Shown: in pieces, positions 19,408 through 29,757 of the stretch
How positions within the stretch are numbered: position 1 is the stretch's first letter
How the letters are laid out: each line of letters starts with the position of its first letter
Origin: Winogradskyella sp.
GTDB lineage: Bacteria; Bacteroidota; Bacteroidia; Flavobacteriales; Flavobacteriaceae
NCBI RefSeq assembly: GCF_028282165.1
Contig: NZ_JANQIM010000003.1
Span: 124,001-188,000, forward strand
Reading direction: 5' to 3'
Length of the DNA stretch: 64,000 nt
Position numbers and translations under genes: made by a program
The notes under the pieces: generated by a model
What the model was told of the DNA's origin: nothing
What the model saw: only the letters and a program-made list of their open reading frames with translations
The model's database searches: none

Positions 19408-20702
19408 AATACTTTAGTTTAAGTCATAATGCGCCAGAAGTATCATTTCAGGAAGCAGTTGTAAGAGGCTTAGCACCTGACAAAGGTTTATACTTTCCGA
19501 AGGAAATTCATAAACTTCCGGATGCTTTTTATGAGGCTATTGAAACCTTAGATTATGTGACTATTGCTTTCGAAGCCATTAAACAATTTGTTGGCGAAGA
19601 CATTCCAGAATCCGATTTAAAAGCCATTCTTAAGAATGTGTTGAGTTTCGATTTTCCAATTGTTGAATTAGAAAACAATATTGCTGCCCTTGAACTTTAT
19701 CATGGACCAACTATGGCCTTTAAAGATGTTGGCGCACGATTTATGGCCAGGTGCTTAGGGTATTTCAACAAGAAAAAAAATAATACAGACGATGTTACCG
19801 TATTGGTAGCGACCTCTGGTGACACAGGAGGAGCTGTTGCAAACGGATTTTTAGGCGTTAAAGGTGTAGAAGTGGTTATTTTATATCCAAGCGGAAAAGT
19901 AAGTGATATACAAGAAAAGCAATTAACAACGCTTGGTCAAAATATCACCGCTTTTGAAGTCCAAGGCGCTTTTGATGATTGCCAAGCTATGGTAAAACAA
20001 GCCTTTTTAGATGAAGATTTTAAAGGAAAACGTACGTTGACCTCGGCAAATTCAATCAATATCGCAAGGTGGTTACCACAAATGTTCTATTACTTTATTG
20101 CTTACAAGGCTTTAAAACATAAAGGCAAAAAACTAGTGTTCTCTGTACCAAGTGGCAACTACGGAAATATTTGTGCTGGGATGATGGCCCAAAAACTAGG
20201 CTTACCTATAGACCACTTTATAACAGGCACCAATGCCAATAATGTAGTCCCAGAATATTTAAAAACTGGAAAATACACAACCAAATCATCTGTACCAACG
20301 ATTTCTAATGCTATGGATGTAGGTGCGCCTAGTAATTTTATACGTATCGAAGAATTGCACAATCATGATTTTGATATTTTGAAGAAGAATTTATCGGGTA
20401 GCAGTTACTCAGATTCAGAAACTATAGACGCTATCAATTATTTAAATGATACTTATAATTATGTAGCTGATCCGCATGGCGCTATTGGCTATATGGCATT
20501 GAAAGACTATTTAACTGCAAATAATCATGCCCAAGGGGTATTCTTAGAAACAGCGCATCCCATCAAATTTTTACCAGTGATGCCAAAAGCCATTGCAGAT
20601 AAAATGCCTATACCAACTCAAATTGAGTCTATATTGCATCTTGAAAAGAAACGTATTTTAATTTCGAATTATGAGCAGCTAAAACAACAATTGCTCAAAT
20701 AA
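19404..20702 (+). CDS. thrC: Threonine synthase
   Basis: 432 residues, consistent with the long threonine synthases of the fungal/E. coli type. The PLP lysine lies in GPTMAFKDVGARFMAR (Lys107). The N-terminal segment with RGLAPDKGLYFPK is characteristic. It converts O-phosphohomoserine to threonine. It is translationally coupled to thrB through a 4-bp overlap and followed by gapN after 12 bp. Confidence 0.96.
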   Translation: MKYFSLSHNAPEVSFQEAVVRGLAPDKGLYFPKEIHKLPDAFYEAIETLDYVTIAFEAIKQFVGEDIPESDLKAILKNVLSFDFPIVELENNIAALELYHGPTMAFKDVGARFMARCLGYFNKKKNNTDDVTVLVATSGDTGGAVANGFLGVKGVEVVILYPSGKVSDIQEKQLTTLGQNITAFEVQGAFDDCQAMVKQAFLDEDFKGKRTLTSANSINIARWLPQMFYYFIAYKALKHKGKKLVFSVPSGNYGNICAGMMAQKLGLPIDHFITGTNANNVVPEYLKTGKYTTKSSVPTISNAMDVGAPSNFIRIEELHNHDFDILKKNLSGSSYSDSETIDAINYLNDTYNYVADPHGAIGYMALKDYLTANNHAQGVFLETAHPIKFLPVMPKAIADKMPIPTQIESILHLEKKRILISNYEQLKQQLLK

Positions 20703-20714
20703 AAACAACTTATT

Positions 20715-22301
20715 ATGAAACATAATGAGATCCCTCAAGAATTTCAAATTAAAACATTAACACATCAATCCACCTATTTACTCGATGGTGAATTAATAGA
20801 GTGGAACGGTGCAACATCAGAAGTATATTCTACCATTTCTTCTACTGAAGATTACAAACCCACACTACTGGGTACCATACCGACCTTAACAGAAAAAGAA
20901 GCTTTACTCGCTTTGGATGCGGCTTATAAAGCTTACGACAAAGGACAAGGCTTATGGCCAACCATGAAAGTCTCAGATCGAGTAGCTTGTATGGAAAAGT
21001 TTGTTGAGCAGATGAAAACCAAACGTGATGAAGTTGTAAAACTTTTGATGTGGGAAATTGGTAAAAACCTCCCTGACTCCCAAAAAGAATTCGACAGAAC
21101 TGTTGAGTACATCTACGATACTATTGAAGATTACAAACAATTAGATCGCAATAGTGCAAAATTTCATAAACAAAGTGGTGTGCATGCCCATATTAGAAGA
21201 GGACCACTTGGTGTCGTATTGTGTTTAGGACCTTATAATTACCCTTTAAATGAAACGTTTGCTTTGTTGATTCCTGCCTTGATGATGGGAAATACAACGA
21301 TATTTAAGCCTGCAAAGTTTGGAGTTTTATTGCTTTCGCCATTATTGGAAGCCTTTCAAAATAGCTTTCCAAAAGGCGTCGTAAATATTCTTTATGGAAG
21401 AGGACGAACCGTAGCCACCCCCATTATGCAAGATGGACGTGTTGATGTATTAGCGTTAATAGGCAATAGTAAATCGGCCAATGCCTTACAGGACCACCAT
21501 CCAAAAAGCAACCGATTAAGAATGGTTTTAGGGCTAGAAGCCAAAAATCCAGCCATTGTTTTAAAGGATGCCGATTTAGACTTGGCTATAAGTGAATGTA
21601 TAGCCGGAACGACATCATTCAATGGGCAACGCTGTACAGCGCTAAAAGTATTGTACGTCCATGAAGATATTGTGGATGAATTCAACATACGTTTTTCAGA
21701 GGCCATCGATGCCCTTAAATTCGGGAATCCTTGGGATGAGGGTGCCAAATTAACACCATTACCAGAACCAGACAAGCCAGCATATATTCAAGAATTAATT
21801 GATGATGCCACAGACAAAGGCGCAAAAATCATCAATTCTAAAGGAGGAGAAACAACAGAAAACTATATTTTCCCTGCGGTACTATTCCCAGTTACTAAGG
21901 ATATGCGCGTGTACGAGGAAGAGCAATTTGGCCCTGTAATTCCGATAATTCCTTTCTCCGATATCGAGGAACCTTTAGATGACATGGCAGAATCTAACTA
22001 TGGACAGCAGGTGAGTTTGTTTGGAAAAGACACTAAGACCTTAGCGCCTTTAATCGATACGCTCGTTAATTTGGTTTGTCGCGTGAATCTTAATAGCTCT
22101 TGCCAGAGAGGACCAGATGTATATCCATTTACAGGACGAAAAGATTCAGCAGTAGCTACTCTAAGCGTACATGACGCGTTACGTTCGTTTTCCATAAGAA
22201 CATTTGTTGCTTCTAAGGATAATGCGTACAATAATGCCATTCTGGAGGATTTACTTGCTTCTAAGGCGTCTAACTTTGTGAGCACAGATTATATTTTATA
22301 G
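20715..22301 (+). CDS. gapN: NADP-dependent non-phosphorylating glyceraldehyde-3-phosphate dehydrogenase-like ALDH
   Basis: 528 residues, aldehyde dehydrogenase fold. The GapN-like signature [20 protein letters not shown] is followed by the catalytic glutamate in LGLEAKNPA (Glu275) and the catalytic cysteine in NGQRCTAL (Cys307). GapN oxidises glyceraldehyde-3-phosphate directly to 3-phosphoglycerate with NADP, making NADPH without ATP. It starts 12 bp after thrC, so it is probably part of the ilv-thr operon. Another ALDH substrate cannot be excluded from sequence alone. Confidence 0.82.
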   Translation: MKHNEIPQEFQIKTLTHQSTYLLDGELIEWNGATSEVYSTISSTEDYKPTLLGTIPTLTEKEALLALDAAYKAYDKGQGLWPTMKVSDRVACMEKFVEQMKTKRDEVVKLLMWEIGKNLPDSQKEFDRTVEYIYDTIEDYKQLDRNSAKFHKQSGVHAHIRRGPLGVVLCLGPYNYPLNETFALLIPALMMGNTTIFKPAKFGVLLLSPLLEAFQNSFPKGVVNILYGRGRTVATPIMQDGRVDVLALIGNSKSANALQDHHPKSNRLRMVLGLEAKNPAIVLKDADLDLAISECIAGTTSFNGQRCTALKVLYVHEDIVDEFNIRFSEAIDALKFGNPWDEGAKLTPLPEPDKPAYIQELIDDATDKGAKIINSKGGETTENYIFPAVLFPVTKDMRVYEEEQFGPVIPIIPFSDIEEPLDDMAESNYGQQVSLFGKDTKTLAPLIDTLVNLVCRVNLNSSCQRGPDVYPFTGRKDSAVATLSVHDALRSFSIRTFVASKDNAYNNAILEDLLASKASNFVSTDYIL

Positions 22302-22326
22302 CGTTTTAACCATAATTTCAACTTAT

Positions 22327-22419
22327 ATGAAACACCCACTATCAGCTTTTAAACTCTCAACAAAAAAGACAATAGGTGTTCTATCTAACCTTTGGAAAAC
22401 AATTAATATTAACAGATGA
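22327..22419 (+). CDS. Possible 30-residue peptide overlapping the proC start
   Basis: The ATG at 22327 opens a short frame (MKHPLSAFKLSTKKTIGVLS, then NLWKTININR) whose TGA overlaps the proC ATG as ATGA, the same coupling seen at thrB-thrC. It is basic with no recognisable domain. It could be a leader or coupling peptide, or chance; there is no homology to support it. Confidence 0.2.
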   Translation: MKHPLSAFKLSTKKTIGVLSNLWKTININR

Positions 22420-23213
22420 AAATAGCAATTATTGGAGTTGGAAATTTAGGCTTATCTATTGCGAAAGGTTTACTGTCTAGTAATAGTATAACTTCTTTAT
22501 ATCTAACAAAAAGGGACACCTCAAAATTAAAAGATTTAGAATCTAACACATCCGTTGTAATTACAAGCAATAATGCATTAGCCATACAGCATTCAGATAT
22601 TATCATTTTCGCTGTACAACCTAATCATTTTACAGATATACTAGAGCATCATAAAAACCATTTTACGCAAAACCATACACTAATTTCGACCATAACAGGT
22701 TTTTCAATTGAAAAAATAGAAAACATCATAGGCCATCAACACGCTATTATTCGCGCTATGCCCAATACGGCCATTGCCGTTGGCAAGTCAATGACCTGTA
22801 TTTGTAATAATGAAAAATCGGAATTGAAAATCAATGATGCTATAAAAATCTTCAACCAGCTAGGTACAACCCTAGTTATTCCAGAAAAACAAATGCAAGC
22901 CGCCACTGTAGTTTGTGCCAGTGGTATAGCCTTTTGGATGCGCATGATTAGAGCGAGTACGCAAGCCGCTATTCAATTAGGATTTGATGCTAAAGAAGCA
23001 CAAAAACTAGCTATGCATACTGCTGAAGGCGCTGCTAATTTATTAATAAGCACCAACAATCACCCAGAACAAGAAATCGATAAAGTCACTACCCCTAAAG
23101 GATGCACAATCGAAGGACTAAATGAAATGGAGCATCAAGGTTTAAGTTCTTCTTTAATCCGCGGCATGGTAGCTTCCTACAATAAGATTGAAGGCATTAA
23201 GAAGTTATCTTAA
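22416..23213 (+). CDS. proC: Pyrroline-5-carboxylate reductase
   Basis: 265 residues, typical length. The N-terminal Rossmann motif is AIIGVGNLGLSIAKGL, and the conserved mid-region RAMPNTAIAVGKSM and C-terminal TPKGCTIEGLNEME are the family hallmarks. It reduces pyrroline-5-carboxylate to proline with NAD(P)H. It lies 114 bp after gapN on the same strand and is likely the end of the long operon, since a strong hairpin terminator follows at 23311. Confidence 0.93.
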   Translation: MKIAIIGVGNLGLSIAKGLLSSNSITSLYLTKRDTSKLKDLESNTSVVITSNNALAIQHSDIIIFAVQPNHFTDILEHHKNHFTQNHTLISTITGFSIEKIENIIGHQHAIIRAMPNTAIAVGKSMTCICNNEKSELKINDAIKIFNQLGTTLVIPEKQMQAATVVCASGIAFWMRMIRASTQAAIQLGFDAKEAQKLAMHTAEGAANLLISTNNHPEQEIDKVTTPKGCTIEGLNEMEHQGLSSSLIRGMVASYNKIEGIKKLS

Positions 23214-23306
23214 GCGAATCGATAGCTTTTCAAATCTAAAACCATGTACACCTACATACTGGGAGTATGAAAAATTTAGTTTTGGAATAATATAATGGCT
23301 GGGCTT

Positions 23307-23334
23307 AAAAAAAAGCACCCTTTCAGGTGCTTTT
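23307..23334. terminator. Bidirectional intrinsic terminator between proC and gltD
   Basis: AAAAGCACC (23311-23319), a 6-base loop and GGTGCTTTT (23326-23334) form a 9-bp stem. On the plus strand it ends in TTTT. On the minus strand it ends in eight Ts (bases 23314-23307), so it should stop gltBD transcription well and proC transcription moderately. Confidence 0.85.
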
Positions 23335-23400
23335 CGCAATCTACTAGATTTAATAGCCCTGACCCTTAGATAGACTCTAGTAGTTGTTCAGCAGGTTTGT

Positions 23401-24867
23401 TTATGCTCGTGGCAGATCACTATCGTCTTTTAATGGCAAATGAGATTCGCCCATTAAGTAAGCATCCACATAATGTGCAGCTTGGCGACCTTCGGAAATA
23501 GCCCAAACTATGAGCGATTGCCCGCGGCGCATATCACCAGCCACAAAAATGCCAGGTACATTAGTCGCATAGTCTTTTGTTGAGGCTTGGATGTTAGTTC
23601 TAAAATCCATTTCCAAACCAAATTGCTCAGCCAAAGTTATTTCAGAGCCTGTAAAACCCAAAGCCAATAAGGCCAAGTCGCACTCCCACTCTTTTTCAGT
23701 ACCTTTAATTTCCTTAAGTTGAGGACGCTCCCCTTTCTTAAATAACCATTCCACTTCGACCGTTTTTAGACCTTTGAGATTGCCTTTTCCATCACCTAAA
23801 AATTCCTTAGTCGAAATACTAAAAAAACGCTCTACACCTTCTTGATGTGAAGAACTCGTTCTCAACTTCATAGGCCAATACGGCCATGGTTGATGCGCTG
23901 GTCGCCCTACATTAGGCTTATCTAAAATTTCAAAATTAGTCAACGATTTAGCGCCATGACGATTAGAAGTCCCTATGCAATCACTACCTGTATCACCTCC
24001 ACCAATCACAATAACATGCTTATCCTTTGCTGAAATGATAGCTTCAAAATCCACTAAACCATCCACATATTGATTGTTTAACTTCAAGAAATCCATGGCC
24101 TGCACTACACCTTTTAGCTCTGCTCCAGGAATAGGAATATGCCGTCTTACAGTGGCTCCGCCACAAAGCACAATGGCATCGTATTCTTCTTTAAGCTCAT
24201 GAGCATCGACATTAACACCAACATGGGCATTGGTTTTAAAAGTGATACCTTCTGCTTCTAATACTTTAAGTCGTCTATCAATGACATACTTTTCCATTTT
24301 AAAATCCGGAATGCCGTAACGTAATAAGCCACCTATTTTTTCATCACGCTCGAAAACTGTTACGGTATGACCCGCCCTATTGAGTTGCTGTGCCGTTGCC
24401 AATCCTGCTGGCCCAGAACCAACAACAGCTACTTTTTTAGCGGTTCTTACTTTTGGTGGTTGGGCTGTAATCCAACCTTCTTTAAAAGCGGTTTCTACAA
24501 TATTTTTCTCAATGTTTTCAATAGTTACTGGATCTTCATTAATACCTAAGACACAGGCTTCCTCACATGGTGCAGGACATAAACGCCCAGTAAACTCAGG
24601 GAAGTTATTAGTTTTATGAAGAATTTCTGCTGCTTCCTTCCATTTGCCTTTGTAGACTTTATCATTAAAGTCAGGAATGAAATTCCCAAGTGGACAGCCA
24701 CTATGACAAAAGGGAATACCGCAATCCATGCAACGTGCGCCTTGTTCTTTCAGTTTTCTTTCCTCTAATGGAATTGTAAACTCTTTATAGTTTTTAATGC
24801 GCTTTTTTGGTGCTATATAGCTTTCGTTCTGCCGCTCAAATTCTAAAAACCCTGTTATCTTTCCCAT
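23401..24867 (-). CDS. gltD: Glutamate synthase (NADPH) small subunit
   Basis: 488 residues. The N-terminal ferredoxin-like domain carries two cysteine clusters (CMDCGIPFCHSGCPLGN and CPAPCEEACVLGI) for iron-sulfur centres. Two nucleotide-binding folds follow: FAD at VVGSGPAGLATAQQL and NADPH at VIGGGDTGSDC. It passes electrons from NADPH to the large subunit. The gene starts 3 bp after the gltB stop, so they are one operon. Terminator at 23307-23334. Confidence 0.96.
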   Translation of the reverse strand: MGKITGFLEFERQNESYIAPKKRIKNYKEFTIPLEERKLKEQGARCMDCGIPFCHSGCPLGNFIPDFNDKVYKGKWKEAAEILHKTNNFPEFTGRLCPAPCEEACVLGINEDPVTIENIEKNIVETAFKEGWITAQPPKVRTAKKVAVVGSGPAGLATAQQLNRAGHTVTVFERDEKIGGLLRYGIPDFKMEKYVIDRRLKVLEAEGITFKTNAHVGVNVDAHELKEEYDAIVLCGGATVRRHIPIPGAELKGVVQAMDFLKLNNQYVDGLVDFEAIISAKDKHVIVIGGGDTGSDCIGTSNRHGAKSLTNFEILDKPNVGRPAHQPWPYWPMKLRTSSSHQEGVERFFSISTKEFLGDGKGNLKGLKTVEVEWLFKKGERPQLKEIKGTEKEWECDLALLALGFTGSEITLAEQFGLEMDFRTNIQASTKDYATNVPGIFVAGDMRRGQSLIVWAISEGRQAAHYVDAYLMGESHLPLKDDSDLPRA

Positions 24868-24870
24868 GAC

Positions 24871-27800
24871 TTAAGCTGTTTCTAATTGTTCTTGTTCTAG
24901 TCGCAATAAGGCCTGTCTGTACTCTTCTGGAAGCACTTTTTTAATCTTCGAAAGATAATTATCCCAATCAGTTAAAATGCGCTTCGCCAATGGACTCGTG
25001 GTCGCTATATAATGACTTTCTATCAACTCCTTTAACTGTTTCTCATCTTCTTTAGAGGCAATTAGATCAATATTTAAATCGGCCAAGTTACACAAGGACT
25101 TAAAGGTATCTTCAACATCTAGAACATAAGCGATACCACCGCTCATACCTGCTCCAAAGTTTCGACCAACACGTCCTAAAATCACCGCAATACCACCTGT
25201 CATATACTCGCAGCCATGGTCGCCAATACCTTCTACGACCGCTTTCGCCCCTGAGTTTCTAACGCAGAAGCGTTCGCCCGCTTTTCCATTGATGTAAACT
25301 TCACCGCTAGTAGCACCATAAAGGGTTACGTTACCCGTAATGATATTGTCTTCGGGCACGATGGTACTTGTGGCAGGTACTTTAATAATTAGCTTTCCAC
25401 CTGAGAGTCCCTTACCCAAATAATCGTTGGTATTGCCATGTACTGTCATACTGACACCTTTAGTGGTAAACGCGCCAAAGCTTTGCCCTGCCGAACCGTT
25501 AAAATCAATGTTTATCGTATCTTCTGGCAGTCCTTTTGCTCCATAAATTTTAGAAATTTCGTTGCTCACAATCGCACCCACAGCTCTATCGATATTGGTA
25601 ATGGGCAAATCTAAATGCGTGCGTTGTCTTCTGAAGAGTGCCTGATGTGCTTTGCTAATAATTTGAAAATCTAAATGAGTTTCCAAATTATGCTCTTGTT
25701 GCACTGTATTATACAATTTCACATCGTCGGCTACCTCAACTTTATGAAGAATTGGCGCTAAATCTATACCCGAAGCTTTGTAATGTTCTATGGCTTTATT
25801 ACGATTGAGTTTATGTACTTGACCCACCATTTCATTTACAGTTCTAAAGCCGAGTTTAGCCATAATTTCGCGTAACTCTTGCGCTACAAAGTACATATAG
25901 TTTACTACGTGCTCTGGTTTTCCTTTGAATTTTTTACGCAATTCCGGGTTTTGGGTAGCAATACCTACTGGACAAGTATTTAAATGACAAGCACGCATCA
26001 TGATACAACCTGAAGCGACCAAAGGTGCTGTGGCAAATCCAAACTCCTCAGCGCCTAACAAACATGCTATCGCCACATCACGCCCTGTTTTTAACTGACC
26101 ATCACACTCTAAAACTACACGGTTTCGCAAATCGTTCATAACTAAGGTTTGTTGGGCTTCGGCAACACCCAACTCCCAAGGTAAACCGGCATGACGCAAC
26201 GAGGTTAATGGAGATGCACCTGTTCCGCCATCAAAACCTGAAATGAGTATCACATCAGCCTTAGCTTTTGCAACTCCTGCTGCAACGGTGCCGACACCAA
26301 CTTCGGAGACTAATTTCACATTAATTCGTGCTTCTCTATTAGCTGATTTAGCATCATAAATAAGCTGCGATAAATCTTCAATAGAATAAATATCGTGATG
26401 TGGTGGTGGCGAAATTAAACCTACATAAGGAGTTGAATTTCGTGTTTTGGCAATTTCGCGATTCACTTTTGGTCCCGGTAATTGACCTCCTTCACCTGGT
26501 TTTGCGCCTTGTGCTATTTTGATTTGAATTTCATTGGCATTGGTTAAATAATTGGATGTGACACCAAAGCGCCCCGAAGCAATTTGCTTAATGGCTGAAT
26601 TTCGCCAATCACCTTGCGAACTTTTATAAAAACGTTCTTGATCTTCACCACCTTCACCCGAATTGGATTTGCCTCCAATTCTATTCATGGCAATCGCTAA
26701 ATTTTCATGAGCTTCCTTACTAATAGAACCGTAAGACATGGCTCCTGTTTTAAATCGCTTTACAATTTCGGTCCAAGACTCTACTTCTTCAAGAGGTATT
26801 GGATCGAATTGATCGAATTCAAATAAGCCTCTAATGGTCATTAAATTCTTGGATTGATCATTCACCAATTTAGAATATTCCTTATAGGTTGAGACTTTGT
26901 TAGTACGCACCGCTTCTTGAAGTTTAGCTATTGTTAATGGATTAAACATATGTTTTTCTTGTCCGCGTCGCCATCTGTAATCGCCTCCAATTTCAATATC
27001 TACATTGGTATCATTAACCTGAAATGCTTTTCTATGGCGTTTTACGATTTCTTGCTCAATTTCTCTTAAACCAATACCTTGAATACGGGTTGGTGTATTT
27101 GGGAAGTACTTTTCGACCGTAACGGTATTGATCCCAATACACTCAAACAATTGTGACGCTCTGTATGAGTTTAAGGTTGAAATCCCGATCTTGTTCATCA
27201 CCTTCAAAATACCTTTCCCTATAGCCTTGTTGTAGTTTTTAATTGCCGTTAGATATTCTAAGTCAGTCACATCATTCGTATGAATCTGCTCTTGAACAAT
27301 TTCATTAACGATATATGGGTTAACAGCACTTGCCCCAAAACCAAAAAGTAGTGCAAAATGATGAACTTCTCGAGGTTCTGCAGACTCTATAATAATACTT
27401 ACTTGGGAGCGTTTACCCAATTTGTGCAACGAATGATTCACATACGAACAGGCTAATAACGCAGGAATTGGCGCGTGTTTTTCATCCACATAGCGATCTG
27501 AAAGTATAATAATATTGGTGCCTTGATCTACTGCTTTTGAAGCCTTAGTCACCAAATTATCTAGTGCCACTTCTAATTCATTCAATCCCCTGTTGACTTC
27601 ATATAACATCGATATTGAAGTCACCTTAAAATCTGGATTAGTATCATAATTTCTAATTTTATCCAAATCGTGCTTTGAGATGACAGGATTTTGAATTTTC
27701 AACTTTTTACAATGATCCGCATTGATATCAAAGAGATTGACATCACTTCCTAAGGTTAAACTAATATCGGTGATTAGTTCTTCGCGAATACCATCCAAAG

Positions 27801-29370
27801 GTGGATTGGTAACCTGGGCAAATAGTTGCTTAAAATAGTTATAGACCAACTGCGGTCGCTCTGACAGCACAGCTATTGGTGTATCGCTTCCCATAGACCC
27901 AATAGGTTCTTTTCCCAATTGGGCCATTGGTCTTATAATAATATTTAAATCTTCTTGTGTATATCCAAAAACAATCTCTCTTTTTTTCAGATCGATTTCG
28001 TCATATAAGATGGGCCCTTTCTTGGCTGAAATATTTTTAAGATGGATTAAATTGTCGTTGAGCCACTTTCTGTAGGGATACTTGGAGGCTATTTTTTCCT
28101 TTATTTCTTCATCATTAACAATTCGTCCTTCATTCATATCTACCAAAAACATCTTTCCCGGCTCCAAACGACCATGATACTCAACGTTTTCAGGCTTTAT
28201 ATCAACGACTCCAGTTTCTGAAGACATAATAACATTTCCGTTCTTGGTCACCGTATAACGCGATGGGCGCAATCCGTTTCTATCTAAAACCGCACCTATA
28301 TAATTACCATCCGTAAACGGAATGGAAGCCGGACCGTCCCAAGGTTCCATCACACAAGAATTATATTCATAAAAGGCATGTTTGGCGTCAGACATGTTTG
28401 GATTTTTCTCCCAAGCTTCTGGTACCAACATCATCATGGCTTCTGGTAATGAACGTCCTGTCATTAGCAACAATTCAACCACCATATCTAAGGTCGCCGA
28501 ATCGGATTTTCCTTTTAATACCGTTGGAAGAATCTTCTTGATATCATTGCCAAAGACTTCACTTTTTATGATTTCCTCACGGGAAAACATTCGTGATACA
28601 TTACCTCTAAGTGTGTTAATCTCACCATTATGGCATATATACCTGAAAGGTTGTGCCAAATCCCATGTTGGGAACGTATTGGTAGAAAAACGCTGATGCA
28701 CCAAAGCTAGTCGCGTATCTAAAGCGGAATTGAATAAATCAAGATAGTATTCATTAATATGTTCAGGCTTTAGCAACCCTTTAAATATGATGACCTTGGT
28801 TGAAAGACTCGGCAAGTAAAAAAAATGCGATTCTGATAATCTTGAATTATATATAGTATGCTCTGCTATTTTTCGTGCAGCAAATAGCTTTAGATTGAAA
28901 TCTCTATCTGATTGTTTTGCATTAGACTTTCCAATAAATATCTGCTTCACAAAAGGTTCTGAGCTTTTGGCAATTTCTCCTAAGACATCGCTATTAACGG
29001 GCACATCCCGCCAACCGATGAGCTGTAAGCCTTGATTCTTGATTTCAGTTTCAAAAACATTAATACAATAGTCGCGCTGGTTCTTCTTTCTTGGTAAGAA
29101 CACATTACTCACAGCATATTGGCCAGACTTTGGCAAATCGAATTCGCAAAATATCTTAAAAAAGTTGTGTGGAATATCGATTAAAATCCCTGCGCCATCT
29201 CCGGTAACACCATCGGCACTAACAGCACCTCGATGTTCTAATTTCACTAAAATTTCGAGTGCTTTGTGAATAATATCATTAGAACGTTGTCCAGTTAAAC
29301 TACAAATAAATCCTGCACCGCAATTATCATGTTCAAACTCTGGTAAATAAAGACCTTGTTTCTTCAGCAT
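24871..29370 (-). CDS. gltB: Glutamate synthase large subunit
   Basis: 1499 residues, the normal size. It makes two glutamates from glutamine and 2-oxoglutarate. The N-terminal glutaminase domain begins at Cys17 (EHDNCGAGFICSL); in this family the preceding residues are removed to expose cysteine as the nucleophile. The FMN/synthase domain follows, with the 3Fe-4S cysteines in CIMMRACHLNTCPVG. A C-terminal GXGXG beta-helix domain ends the chain (GGIAVILGRVGRNFGAG). It is the first gene of gltBD and divergent from the porin-glnK-amtB unit across a 445-bp gap. Confidence 0.97.
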   Translation of the reverse strand: MLKKQGLYLPEFEHDNCGAGFICSLTGQRSNDIIHKALEILVKLEHRGAVSADGVTGDGAGILIDIPHNFFKIFCEFDLPKSGQYAVSNVFLPRKKNQRDYCINVFETEIKNQGLQLIGWRDVPVNSDVLGEIAKSSEPFVKQIFIGKSNAKQSDRDFNLKLFAARKIAEHTIYNSRLSESHFFYLPSLSTKVIIFKGLLKPEHINEYYLDLFNSALDTRLALVHQRFSTNTFPTWDLAQPFRYICHNGEINTLRGNVSRMFSREEIIKSEVFGNDIKKILPTVLKGKSDSATLDMVVELLLMTGRSLPEAMMMLVPEAWEKNPNMSDAKHAFYEYNSCVMEPWDGPASIPFTDGNYIGAVLDRNGLRPSRYTVTKNGNVIMSSETGVVDIKPENVEYHGRLEPGKMFLVDMNEGRIVNDEEIKEKIASKYPYRKWLNDNLIHLKNISAKKGPILYDEIDLKKREIVFGYTQEDLNIIIRPMAQLGKEPIGSMGSDTPIAVLSERPQLVYNYFKQLFAQVTNPPLDGIREELITDISLTLGSDVNLFDINADHCKKLKIQNPVISKHDLDKIRNYDTNPDFKVTSISMLYEVNRGLNELEVALDNLVTKASKAVDQGTNIIILSDRYVDEKHAPIPALLACSYVNHSLHKLGKRSQVSIIIESAEPREVHHFALLFGFGASAVNPYIVNEIVQEQIHTNDVTDLEYLTAIKNYNKAIGKGILKVMNKIGISTLNSYRASQLFECIGINTVTVEKYFPNTPTRIQGIGLREIEQEIVKRHRKAFQVNDTNVDIEIGGDYRWRRGQEKHMFNPLTIAKLQEAVRTNKVSTYKEYSKLVNDQSKNLMTIRGLFEFDQFDPIPLEEVESWTEIVKRFKTGAMSYGSISKEAHENLAIAMNRIGGKSNSGEGGEDQERFYKSSQGDWRNSAIKQIASGRFGVTSNYLTNANEIQIKIAQGAKPGEGGQLPGPKVNREIAKTRNSTPYVGLISPPPHHDIYSIEDLSQLIYDAKSANREARINVKLVSEVGVGTVAAGVAKAKADVILISGFDGGTGASPLTSLRHAGLPWELGVAEAQQTLVMNDLRNRVVLECDGQLKTGRDVAIACLLGAEEFGFATAPLVASGCIMMRACHLNTCPVGIATQNPELRKKFKGKPEHVVNYMYFVAQELREIMAKLGFRTVNEMVGQVHKLNRNKAIEHYKASGIDLAPILHKVEVADDVKLYNTVQQEHNLETHLDFQIISKAHQALFRRQRTHLDLPITNIDRAVGAIVSNEISKIYGAKGLPEDTINIDFNGSAGQSFGAFTTKGVSMTVHGNTNDYLGKGLSGGKLIIKVPATSTIVPEDNIITGNVTLYGATSGEVYINGKAGERFCVRNSGAKAVVEGIGDHGCEYMTGGIAVILGRVGRNFGAGMSGGIAYVLDVEDTFKSLCNLADLNIDLIASKEDEKQLKELIESHYIATTSPLAKRILTDWDNYLSKIKKVLPEEYRQALLRLEQEQLETA

Positions 29371-29568
29371 AATTCCTAAAATTTTGAGGGTTTTTCAATC
29401 CTTATTATATGACTAATATATACCCAAGAATTCTATTAGAAAAAAAGGCAAATCACTTTTTTCAAATCGATAATTATGCTCGTTTATACTGAAAAATCAT
29501 CAATAAAAAGACGATAAATTATAAAAAAACTCAATAAAAATATTTCTAATAAAAAATATAAAATATTA

Positions 29569-29582
29569 CGAAAACGTTTTCG
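29569..29582. promoter_or_regulatory. Perfect 14-bp palindrome, possible operator
   Basis: CGAAAACGTTTTCG is a perfect palindrome about 200 bp upstream of gltB and ~235 bp upstream of the porin gene. Its central CG and A/T-rich flanks recall LacI/GalR-type operators. It lies in the 445-bp gap 29371-29815, which is otherwise very AT-rich and has no gene. The regulator is unknown. Confidence 0.4.
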
Positions 29583-29687
29583 AAAATGTGTTTTTTCTGA
29601 CAATAATTTAAAATAAAAGCCAAAATCTTGATAAATATTTAATTTTTGAATTATTGATTTTTTAAAAAAAGACTTAAAAATATATTA

Positions 29688-29706
29688 ACCCTAAATTTTT
29701 TAGGGT
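29688..29706. promoter_or_regulatory. Palindromic site 1 upstream of the ammonium operon
   Basis: ACCCTA-N7-TAGGGT (19 bp, AT-rich centre). A near copy lies 52-53 bp downstream, about five helical turns away. The predicted promoter follows site 2, so site 1 would be near -93. It could bind a dimeric nitrogen regulator; the identity of the regulator is not visible in the window. Confidence 0.5.
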
Positions 29707-29741
29707 ATAAAATATAATATTAATAAAAATAACACTTATAA

Positions 29742-29757
29742 CCCTATTTTTTTAGGG
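29742..29757. promoter_or_regulatory. Palindromic site 2, overlapping the -33 region of the porin promoter
   Basis: CCCTA-N6-TAGGG, with the same half-sites as site 1 and a centre one base shorter. It overlaps the likely -33 region (TTTAGG) of the promoter for the barrel-glnK-amtB unit, so a bound protein would act directly on RNA polymerase, by activation or repression. Confidence 0.5.

Noticed and set aside
21392-22285. Long minus-strand frames (127 and 95 codons) within gapN
   Set aside because: They mirror the codon pattern of gapN and carry no recognisable protein features.
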